Below are positions 1-6,057 of a stretch of 6,580 bases of DNA, piece after piece; the first letter of the stretch is position 1; every line of letters begins with the position of its first letter. This DNA comes from Candidatus Eiseniibacteriota bacterium. GTDB lineage: Bacteria > Arandabacterota > Arandabacteria > Arandabacterales > Arandabacteraceae. Both the position numbers and the translations under genes were made by a program. Where the stretch lies: the NCBI GenBank assembly GCA_030592245.1, contig JAUVJV010000133.1, positions 1 through 6,580 of the forward strand, in the 5' to 3' direction. The notes beneath the pieces were generated by a model. The model did not search any database. It was given only the letters and a program-made list of their open reading frames with translations, and had not been told where the DNA came from.

Positions 1-217
1 AGATGCCCTCAATAACATTAGCCATGCCGACCTTGTTTAGCTCGCTCTCATCAAGCGGGCGCCAGTAGAAATCGACCCGGTCCACGCTGCTCTGATCGAG
101 CACCTCGGTATAGAACGCCGCCGGGCAGTGCTCGAGCACATACCACGGGTTATGAGCGAAGCCGTCGGTTGGGAAAGGTACGATCACGGGCGGCGATATA
201 TCCTCGGAGAAGGTGGC
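1..217 (-). other. Start of a further Ig-like domain of the giant protein, cut by the window edge (from residue 1889)
   Basis: After copy 2 the chain continues with SPPVIVPFPTDGFAHNPWYV and then VDRVDFYWRPLDESELNKVG before leaving the window. The phrase V-D-x-V-x-F-Y-W-R resembles the strand seen in Ig-like or fibronectin-like domains that follow carbohydrate-related modules in secreted proteins. It has one cysteine (1919) with no counterpart after copy 1. The family cannot be fixed from about 70 residues. Confidence 0.5.
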
Positions 218-3200
218 CTCAATGACACAGGCGGTGCGGCCACTGTCGAAGCGGTTCACGGCATCGGGAAGCAGGTAGTTGAGCATCTCTTCCTGGGGCC
301 TTCCGGGATCCTTGCCTTCACCGACTATGGTGACCAGGTCCATCAGGTTGGGATCGCGCTCTCTTCCCGCCTCGCCCTCGCGGCCGCCGCCGAACTGCCA
401 CTCGCTGGTGCCCTGGTTGACCCAGCGCGACCCGCCGAAGTTCTGATCATTGCTCTCGCCGTCATGACTGTGCATGGTGATTATGAAATCCCACTTCTTG
501 ATCTCCTCGACCGTGGGATTGCCGATCGAGCTGAGCGCGACCTTCACATCGACATAGTCCTCCACGAAATCATTGCAGAAGTCGACCTGGTTGGTCTGCT
601 TTCTCAAGGTCCAGAAAGAGGTGGAGTTCTCGCCATTGGATATGATGAGCGACCGGTACCAGCCCTCGATGGCGATGGCATACTCCCAGGCATCGTTCCT
701 GGATACGTCGACGAAGCGGAAAGGCAAGCCGGCCGTAGCGCCGCTACCCTCCTTGGAGTCTATGTAAATATCGATCTTCTGAAGGTTGAAGTCGGCCTTG
801 AACGGGTTGGTACAGGTCGGGCCCGGGTTGGGCGCATTCCATCCTATCTCCTCGGAGGTGGGCACATTGCCCACCTTGACCCGGAAGACAAGGAAGGAGC
901 CGTCTATGAAGAGGTCCACGCGCTCCAGGTCGTATACCCCTCCGACATAGGTCTGTCTCGCCGGATCCCACGTGCCCTTGTCGAAGACACCGTTGGTGGG
1001 ATAGAAGTAGTAAAGGCCGTCGATGGGATTGCCATTATCGGCCCTGAGGTTGGGGCCGTGATCATCGCCGATCTCATCCAGCACGGTGAGAATGAACTCC
1101 GGCGGGTTGGTCACCTTGATGGTGGTCGAGATCGTGGATTCCAAGATGTTGAGACCGTCTTTTGCGACGAAGAAGATCTCGCGGTCTCCCTGCTCGACAC
1201 CCGCAGGAATGGTGAATAGCGTGGTATAGAGACTGTCGCCGGGACTGAGGTCACCGTCCAGGCCATCGTCATTGAGCCTGGTCACGGCGTCCCCGCCCAC
1301 TGCGACGAGGTTGGCAAAGACATCGCCGATGCCGCCCCCGGCATCGTCCACCCGGACACTGAAGTGAGCATCATCGCCCGTCTGGACGCTGTCGGGGGCC
1401 GCCGTGGGATCACTCAGGTCCGGAGGCGTCGCCATGGCCGGAACCACAAACTCGCCGTACTTGGACAGCGAGACCGGCCGCGTGGCAGTCTCCCACCAGT
1501 CGCCCGTCCTGGGCAGCATATCGTGGGTGGCATCGTGAGGCGTCGAGTCCAGGGCATTGTACTTATCACCCGTCGAGAGCTCCTGGCTCACATAAGCCTC
1601 CATCCTCACGGTGTCGCCGGGGCTCACCTGGCCAACGGCATCCATGGGGAAGTTAAACGTAACATTGAATGGCGTCTTCGTTATCATGTCGATAGCGCTT
1701 CCGCCGTCGCCCCAGCTGCTGCCCGTCCAGAACTCATAGCTCGCGGTTCCGCTGTTCCACCTGCGGAGATCTGCGTAATCCTCCGCGCTGTACTTGGTTG
1801 TGAAGACATAGTCCGGTCTCAGGGTGTGCCTGTAGAAGATGGGCTGTTCGAAAGCATCCTGTTCGGCACCCGCACGGTCATTCTTAGTCTCCAAGATGAC
1901 CATCAGGAGCACATCACTCCAGGAACTCGAGAAGTCCACCCTTACCTTAAAAGTATCCGCGACCGTCCAGCCAAACATGGTGGTAAGGTCGGCGCCCGGG
2001 TCGCTGTTGTGGCTGGCATCGCTCTCGGGCGCCTCCTCATCCACAGCCACGAGCCTGGCGTCTATCTTGAGGTTAACACTGGGAACGGGATAATCCGAAT
2101 CCCCGTCTATGGTCGCGATACCATAGCGGTCACCGGCCTCAATGGCTGACGTGGCCGCACCCAGGGTGTCGGTCACCACCGGGGTCTCAAGCGATGCCAG
2201 AAGCTCCGCGGGCTCGGCGTCAAGATCCACGTTCACGCCAGCCTGTTTTACCGCATTGCCGAAGACATCCACCAGCTGGAGCTCGAGATCGATCTTACCC
2301 CCAAGCTGTGCCCACCCCGGGACCAGCCTCGCCGTGAACTCCTCGGGCGGACCGGGACTGAAGAGCACCGTGACGGGATCCGCCGACAGCCCCTCATGCG
2401 GACCGGGTTCCGTCAGGGCGCTGAAGACCGTCTTCCCGGAGACTTCGGAAGTCAGGTAAACCCGGAAGTATCCGTTGGCGTCTGTCAAGTTGGACTCCGG
2501 ATCGAAATCCGGAGAGCCCTCGACAGTCTCCATCCGGATCGGGACCGCTACCGTGGGAAGTGGGTTGCCCCTGACATCAACAAGTTGGACACCTACCTCT
2601 ATCCGTTCCTCCCCACCCACCGTAGCCTCGGTGGTATCAACCGAGAGGCTGATCCCGGCCGGCTTGAGGTCCCCAATGCCTACCTCGACCGCCCCTTCCG
2701 CCTCATTCCGGGTCAGATCAACCCTCAGGACTTCAACGTCATCATCGGCAACATAGAAAAGGCCGACCCCATCGGCGATATTGACGCCGGTAAGTATGTT
2801 GTCGGGTATCGGCTGGGTATAGTCGGGGCTGCCCGCGAGAAGTACCGTACCTCTGGTGGGCACGTCGGGGTCAAGCAGCGTCGTCGTGACCAGCACGCTA
2901 TCCAGGGCCGAGCTGTCAAAGATGGCGGAATTATCCTCCGCATCCCTGGGCTCAAACATGACCTCGGCAAAGAAATAGATGGTGTCATCGGGAACGCTCA
3001 TCGGCGTCCCGCGAGAGTAGATCTCATTGCCCAGTAACCCATCGGTATCGAAGGTCTGCGAATGGGCCACGTCTATCACCGAATCGATGAAGACATACCG
3101 AGTGGCCACCGCCAGGCCCAGCGGGAAATCCACGGTCGCGGTGTCACCGCCACTGATGATGAACGACGAATCCAACCGCACATATCCCCGGGCGTCGGCA

Positions 3201-5881
3201 AACACAGTGTATGACCCGTCCTCGAGGTTGATGAATTCATAAGGGCCGCTTCCACCCTCTATCACCATAGCGGTGTCACCGAGCACGTCCCCGCCTGCGT
3301 CCGTCAGGTAGAGCCTTGAATCCGTGCTCTGCCCACCAAGGGTGATATTACCCATGAGGGTGCCGGTGACTTCCTCGAGCAAGAAATCCTGGTCACCCAC
3401 ATAGGCGTTGGCCTCAAGGGCGATGTCCTCTATCCGCGCGGGTTTGTAGCCCCGGCTCGAAGTCTCCAGAGTGTAGATGCCGGGTTCAAGGAACCTGATC
3501 TCATATGCTCCGCCCCCGGGTGGCGCGTTGACCCACTTGTCCGCCATGTCATCCCGGTATGCAATCACCCGAATTACGGTAGTCTCATCCGAAGCATTAT
3601 CCAGGGTCACGGTACCGGCGATGGTTCCGGTGGTGGCATCAAGTTCGAAATCGATGCCATCAACCCTTCCCCCGTCTTCGACCGTTACGATCCGGGTGAT
3701 ACTGCTGGTATAAAACAGAGCCGCAGCCTCCACAGAGTAACTGCCATCGGGAACATCGGAAAGCAGGTACTCTCCCCCTCCGGGAGCCGTCTGGGCCGAT
3801 GAGACGGTCTCCTCCCCGACCGAGGCCGTGACGGTGACCACGCTTACCTTGTCGGTAGCATCGCTGAGGGTTGCAGTCCCGGCGATCTTGCCTGCGAACT
3901 GCGCCTGGGCCTCGAGATAACATGAGTTGAGCTCCTGCTCGAAGCGGTCCTCCGCCTCAGGGGTCTTGTAGTTAAGCATGTCTTCCTGGGCACGTCCCCG
4001 CCCCTTCCCCTCACCGGGAATCGCGAGCACATCTATGAGGTTGGGATCGGGCTCTCTTCCGTCCTGAGCATCGGAGCCGCCGCCGAATTGCCATTCGGCA
4101 ATGTCGGCATTGACCGGCCGGCTTCCACCCAGGTTGCCGGCATCGGAATCGCCGTCGTGGCCGGACATCGCGATTATATAGTCCCATCGCTTGAGCTCGG
4201 CCCTGACCTGGGCAAGTTTCGCGGCGTCAAGCTCCTCCTCCGCCTCGAGTAGATCGAGAGCTTCCAGGCTCATATAGATCTCGACAAAGTCCTCGACATA
4301 ATCGTTGCAGATGTGGACCTTATTGGGCCCGGTCATCTTGGTCCAGTCGCCGATATCATCGGAGTTATTGGAAACATTCAGGCTCACCCACCAGCCATCG
4401 GCCACAGCCCCATAGTCCCAGGCATCCCACTCGGCTATGTCCGCGTACCGGTCTGGATAGCCCGTTGTCGAGCCCGTTTCCTCGTCGGAATCCATGTAAA
4501 CATCGATCTTCTGGAGGTTGAGCTCTGCCTTGTTGGGATTGCCGCACTTGTTCCCGGGATTGGGCGCACCCCAGCCAACCTCTCCGGTGGAAAGCACATT
4601 GCCCAGGTAAACCCTTAAGACCAGGTGTCGGCCGTCGATAAGGAAGTCGGCCCGCTCGATATCGAACACCCCGTCCTTGAAGACGCTCTCCGTGGGGTAG
4701 AAATAGTAGAGCCCTTCCTCACCCGACCTATTAGGCCCGTGATCGTCACCGATGGCATCTTCCGCAGAGAGAAACACCTCCGCGGCGCTGATAATCGTCA
4801 GCTGGGTGCCGACCAGATTCCAGGCAACGCCCGAGCTGTCGGTCGCGACGAGTGGGATGGTATACGTGCCCCCCGAGATGTCGGGAGCCACGGAGAACGA
4901 TACGGAGTAGACCCCGTCGCCGGCGGTCTCGTCCCCATTGGTGCCATCATCAAACATGGACGTCGTGCGCTCACCGCCGATGTCCTCAAGGGCAGCAAAG
5001 ACATTGCCTATGCCGCCCCCGCTGTCCTCCACCCTGACCGTGAAGAGAACATCCTCACCGGCGGTTATCTCATCCGGCATGACAGCAGGCTGGCTCATGC
5101 CCGGTGGCGTTCCGAAGTCCGGTAGGACATGCTCGGCATAAACCGAGAGGAAAACGCTGTTGGTGGCCGTTTCCCACCAGTTGCCCGTATCGGGAAGCAT
5201 GTCATGGGTGACATCGTGGGGGTTGGAATCCAGGGCCGAGTACTTGTCGCCGACCGACTCCTGCGTAACATATGACTGGATTCTCAAGGTATCATTGGGC
5301 CCGATGGACCCTATGGCGGAGGCGGGAAACTTGAACTGGACCGTGCCGGCAGCTTTCGTGATGAGCTCCAGCGAGTTCTTGTTGGCATCATCGGGATTGG
5401 AAGTCCACTCATCGGTGGCGGGCTTCCAGAACTCCCACCGGTCGTTCCTCCAGCGCCTCAAGTCGGCATAGTCATTGGCGCTGTACTTATAGGTGAACAC
5501 ATAGTCAGGCTTAAGGTCGTGCCGGTACGCCACGGGAAACTCGAAAGCGTCGCTGGGGGCCCCGGCGGCATCGGCGTCCCGCTCCAGGACTACTATGAGG
5601 TGCATATCAGTCCAGATGGTGGCAAAATCGAGGGTTATCACCAGGGTATCGGATGATGACCCCTCCAGCCAGGCAAACTGGTAGGTCAGGTCCGCCCCGG
5701 GATCGCTGTTGTGGTCGGGATCGCTCTCGGGAGCGAACTCATCGACGGAAACCAGGACCGGGTCGGGGACGGGGTCATCGATGGAGACCAGGATCGGTTC
5801 CTGGGCCGCCGCGATCGACGGCGCAACAATCACCGAAGCTGCAAATAGAAATGCAAGAAACCAGCAATACCATTTGCTCAA
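1..5881 (-). CDS. Giant secreted multi-domain protein with two PF09985-like (glucodextranase C-terminal type) modules; 3' end outside window
   Basis: The frame stays open for 1960 codons and runs off the left edge. The TTG start at 5881-5879 is chosen because AAGGAG lies 9 nt upstream, an in-frame TAG stop lies just before it with no ATG, GTG or TTG between, and a signal peptide follows at once. Domain order by residue: signal peptide 1-26; module of unknown family 43-254; Ig-like 255-367; PF09985-like 369-640 (IGDDHGPN, LYYFYPT, APNPG, LNLQKIDVYMD, EWQFGGG, DPNLIDVL, QEDMLNY); three carboxypeptidase-regulatory-like repeats 662-921; unassigned 924-1072; two Big_1-like domains 1073-1277; a second copy of the module-Ig-PF09985 block 1277-1888; start of another Ig-like domain to 1960. 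PF09985 modules are known as binding modules of glucodextranase and other surface glycan enzymes, so binding to glycans or the cell surface is inferred. No enzyme domain is seen. The reading frame is near certain; the function is not. Confidence 0.93.
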   Translation of the reverse strand, partial: MSKWYCWFLAFLFAASVIVAPSIAAAQEPILVSIDDPVPDPVLVSVDEFAPESDPDHNSDPGADLTYQFAWLEGSSSDTLVITLDFATIWTDMHLIVVLERDADAAGAPSDAFEFPVAYRHDLKPDYVFTYKYSANDYADLRRWRNDRWEFWKPATDEWTSNPDDANKNSLELITKAAGTVQFKFPASAIGSIGPNDTLRIQSYVTQESVGDKYSALDSNPHDVTHDMLPDTGNWWETATNSVFLSVYAEHVLPDFGTPPGMSQPAVMPDEITAGEDVLFTVRVEDSGGGIGNVFAALEDIGGERTTSMFDDGTNGDETAGDGVYSVSFSVAPDISGGTYTIPLVATDSSGVAWNLVGTQLTIISAAEVFLSAEDAIGDDHGPNRSGEEGLYYFYPTESVFKDGVFDIERADFLIDGRHLVLRVYLGNVLSTGEVGWGAPNPGNKCGNPNKAELNLQKIDVYMDSDEETGSTTGYPDRYADIAEWDAWDYGAVADGWWVSLNVSNNSDDIGDWTKMTGPNKVHICNDYVEDFVEIYMSLEALDLLEAEEELDAAKLAQVRAELKRWDYIIAMSGHDGDSDAGNLGGSRPVNADIAEWQFGGGSDAQDGREPDPNLIDVLAIPGEGKGRGRAQEDMLNYKTPEAEDRFEQELNSCYLEAQAQFAGKIAGTATLSDATDKVSVVTVTASVGEETVSSAQTAPGGGEYLLSDVPDGSYSVEAAALFYTSSITRIVTVEDGGRVDGIDFELDATTGTIAGTVTLDNASDETTVIRVIAYRDDMADKWVNAPPGGGAYEIRFLEPGIYTLETSSRGYKPARIEDIALEANAYVGDQDFLLEEVTGTLMGNITLGGQSTDSRLYLTDAGGDVLGDTAMVIEGGSGPYEFINLEDGSYTVFADARGYVRLDSSFIISGGDTATVDFPLGLAVATRYVFIDSVIDVAHSQTFDTDGLLGNEIYSRGTPMSVPDDTIYFFAEVMFEPRDAEDNSAIFDSSALDSVLVTTTLLDPDVPTRGTVLLAGSPDYTQPIPDNILTGVNIADGVGLFYVADDDVEVLRVDLTRNEAEGAVEVGIGDLKPAGISLSVDTTEATVGGEERIEVGVQLVDVRGNPLPTVAVPIRMETVEGSPDFDPESNLTDANGYFRVYLTSEVSGKTVFSALTEPGPHEGLSADPVTVLFSPGPPEEFTARLVPGWAQLGGKIDLELQLVDVFGNAVKQAGVNVDLDAEPAELLASLETPVVTDTLGAATSAIEAGDRYGIATIDGDSDYPVPSVNLKIDARLVAVDEEAPESDASHNSDPGADLTTMFGWTVADTFKVRVDFSSSWSDVLLMVILETKNDRAGAEQDAFEQPIFYRHTLRPDYVFTTKYSAEDYADLRRWNSGTASYEFWTGSSWGDGGSAIDMITKTPFNVTFNFPMDAVGQVSPGDTVRMEAYVSQELSTGDKYNALDSTPHDATHDMLPRTGDWWETATRPVSLSKYGEFVVPAMATPPDLSDPTAAPDSVQTGDDAHFSVRVDDAGGGIGDVFANLVAVGGDAVTRLNDDGLDGDLSPGDSLYTTLFTIPAGVEQGDREIFFVAKDGLNILESTISTTIKVTNPPEFILTVLDEIGDDHGPNLRADNGNPIDGLYYFYPTNGVFDKGTWDPARQTYVGGVYDLERVDLFIDGSFLVFRVKVGNVPTSEEIGWNAPNPGPTCTNPFKADFNLQKIDIYIDSKEGSGATAGLPFRFVDVSRNDAWEYAIAIEGWYRSLIISNGENSTSFWTLRKQTNQVDFCNDFVEDYVDVKVALSSIGNPTVEEIKKWDFIITMHSHDGESNDQNFGGSRWVNQGTSEWQFGGGREGEAGRERDPNLMDLVTIVGEGKDPGRPQEEMLNYLLPDAVNRFDSGRTACVIEATFSEDISPPVIVPFPTDGFAHNPWYVLEHCPAAFYTEVLDQSSVDRVDFYWRPLDESELNKVGMANVIEGI
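218..2053 (-). repeat. Large internal repeat, copy 2: unknown module + Ig-like + PF09985-like (residues 1277-1888)
   Basis: Copy 2 has the same three parts in the same order as copy 1. In the best-aligned stretch (copy 1 V46-W71) 20 of 26 residues agree. It has APESDASHNSDPGADL, YRHTLRPDYVFTTKYS, ALDSTPHDATHDMLP and WWETAT; an Ig-like part starting near ATPPD (1484-1488); and a PF09985-like part starting at IGDDHGPN (1604-1611) and ending near QEEMLNY (1863-1869). It differs by an insertion of about 12 residues in the early PF09985-like strand region (between PTNGVF and YDLERVD) and a shorter late linker. Cysteines fall at 1690, 1769 and 1885. Divergence is large enough that the duplication is old. 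Confidence 0.85.
2051..2665 (-). repeat. Two Big_1-like (invasin-type) Ig domains (residues 1073-1277)
   Basis: Two adjacent Ig-like units span residues 1073-1174 and 1175-1277. Each has the pattern of bacterial Ig-like domain 1: a lead strand (ISLSVDTTEATVGG; FTARLVPGWAQLGGKIDL), the central Q-L-V-D-V-x-G-N motif (QLVDVRGNPLP; QLVDVFGNAVK), and a late T-D-x-x-G strand (LTDANGYFRVYLTSEVSGK; VTDTLGAATSAIEAGD). The QLVDVxGN match in both is the strongest evidence. Such domains form rigid rods in adhesins. They lead directly into the second large repeat block. Confidence 0.75.
2666..3112 (-). other. Unassigned segment of the giant protein (residues 924-1072)
   Basis: About 150 residues between the carboxypeptidase-regulatory repeats and the Big_1-like pair match no family I recognise. 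The segment is rich in beta-forming and acidic residues (TIYFFAEVMFEP, GVGLFYVADDDVEVLRVDL) with no cysteine and no hydrophobic membrane stretch. It probably holds one or one and a half additional beta domains. Confidence 0.45.
3119..3898 (-). repeat. Three tandem carboxypeptidase-regulatory-like domains (residues 662-921)
   Basis: Three consecutive beta-sandwich repeats of about 85 residues cover residues 662-748, 750-836 and 839-921. Each opens with a G-x-(I/L)-x-G-x-(A/V/I)-T-L strand (GKIAGTATL, GTIAGTVTL, GTLMGNITL) and has the typical late motif with G-x-Y before the last strands (LSDVPDGSYSVEA, IRFLEPGIYTLET, FINLEDGSYTVFA). This is the signature of the CarboxypepD_reg / CNA-B-like (transthyretin-like) superfamily, a common structural spacer in extracellular proteins. 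The units differ in sequence, so this is not a recent tandem expansion. They sit between the two large repeat blocks and probably act as a stalk. Confidence 0.8.
3911..5755 (-). repeat. Large internal repeat, copy 1: unknown module + Ig-like + PF09985-like (residues 43-657)
   Basis: This block has three parts. Residues 43-254 form a beta-rich module of no family I can name with certainty; it carries APESDPDHNSDPGADL, YRHDLKPDYVFTYKYS, DYADLRRW, ALDSNPHDVTHDMLP and WWETAT, and may have a DOMON-like fold. Residues 255-367 are Ig-like, with the acidic turn DDGTNGDETAGDGVYS (about 311-326) that is common in secreted bacterial Ig-type domains. Residues 369-640 are the PF09985-like module. Cysteines occur only at 446, 525 and 654. 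The same order recurs about 1230 residues later. The repeat is clear; the fold and ligand are inferred. Confidence 0.85.
5739..5794 (-). repeat. Short tandem duplication just after the signal peptide
   Basis: Two 20-nt units 36 nt apart match at 17 of 20 positions by eye. They encode ILVSIDD (residues 30-36) and VLVSVDE (residues 42-48), joined by a proline-rich linker PVPDP. The second unit leads straight into the first large module. The second large block (near residue 1277) lacks this exact duplication, so it probably arose locally at the N-terminus after the large duplication. Confidence 0.55.
5804..5881 (-). other. Sec-type signal peptide of the giant protein
   Basis: The first 26 residues have the three parts of a Sec signal peptide: a short N-region with one lysine (MSKW), a hydrophobic core (WFLAFLFAASVIVAP), and a small-residue end SIAAA with a probable cleavage just before QE at residues 27-28. 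The cysteine at residue 6 sits before the hydrophobic core and has no lipobox, so this is not a lipoprotein signal. The protein is therefore expected to be exported. This also supports the TTG start, since any later start would remove the charged end. Confidence 0.85.
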
Positions 5882-5890
5882 AAGAGGTAT

Positions 5891-5896
5891 CTCCTT
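5891..5896 (-). promoter_or_regulatory. Shine-Dalgarno AAGGAG for the TTG start of the giant protein
   Basis: Minus-strand AAGGAG is followed by nine bases and then TTG at 5881-5879. Motif and spacing are both favourable. It decides the start, because the nearby ATG (5873-5871) is in another frame and no other start codon lies between the upstream in-frame stop and the signal peptide. Confidence 0.8.
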
Positions 5897-6008
5897 GACG
5901 ACCTTCTGGAAAGGCTAACAGAGCTCGCGAGGCCAGTCAAAGGAAAAACCACCTGCCTTCCCTCTGCCCGAGAGCCCATTATCGCGAATATGGTCACGAC
6001 TACCGATT

Positions 6009-6021
6009 GTCACCGAGTGAC
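6009..6021. repeat. Short palindrome GTCAC-CGA-GTGAC
   Basis: A perfect 5-bp inverted repeat with a 3-nt spacer lies in the intergenic region. A second GGTCAC at 5992-5997 can pair instead with GTGACC at 6017-6022 (6 bp, 19-nt gap), so the GTCAC word occurs twice in one orientation and once in the other within about 30 bp. It could be an operator half-site cluster upstream of the giant gene. It has no T-run and is too weak for a terminator. It may be chance. Confidence 0.3.
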
Positions 6022-6057
6022 CGTCCTGAGCAGGAAAGGGGACTAATGCAGCAAGTG

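Larger units (their letters stand above)
5882..6057. other. Intergenic region between the sirtuin and the giant protein
   Basis: These 176 bp lie between two same-strand genes. They hold the Shine-Dalgarno, a short GTCAC/GTGAC palindrome, and a minus-strand GATAAT (5983-5978) that resembles a -10 box but has no convincing -35 at 16-18 bp. No GC-rich hairpin followed by a T-run is seen downstream of the sirtuin stop, so no terminator is called. Whether the giant gene has its own promoter or is read through from the sirtuin gene cannot be decided here. Confidence 0.6.

Noticed and set aside
128..1219. 363-codon open frame on the plus strand
   Set aside because: It is directly antisense and in codon register with the giant protein. 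In GC-rich genes the sense codons TTA, CTA and TCA are rare, so this antisense frame stays open by default. It has no family motifs, and the opposite strand encodes a recognisable PF09985-like module.
1364..3037. Further long plus-strand frames (1364-2149, 2396-3037) and shorter ones
   Set aside because: Both long frames share the same antisense register as above, have no credible product, and lie opposite well-supported Ig-like and PF09985-block sequence.
4313..5125. Plus-strand frames at 4313-4618 and 4625-5125
   Set aside because: They are antisense shadows of the first PF09985-like and Ig-like domains in the same codon register.
5871..5873. ATG near the 5' end of the giant gene on the minus strand
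   Set aside because: It is out of frame with the long coding frame; the in-frame TTG at 5881 gives the signal peptide.
5945..5975. Possible terminator: CTCT/AGAG hairpin followed by a T-run on the minus strand
   Set aside because: The stem is only 4 bp and the T-run lies about 15 nt beyond it, so it does not look like an intrinsic terminator.
5978..6013. Possible sigma-70 promoter (GTGACA with CATATT, or GATAAT alone)
   Set aside because: GTGACA to CATATT has only a 15-bp spacer and a poor -10, and GATAAT has no -35 match at 16-18 bp, so it is not called as a feature.
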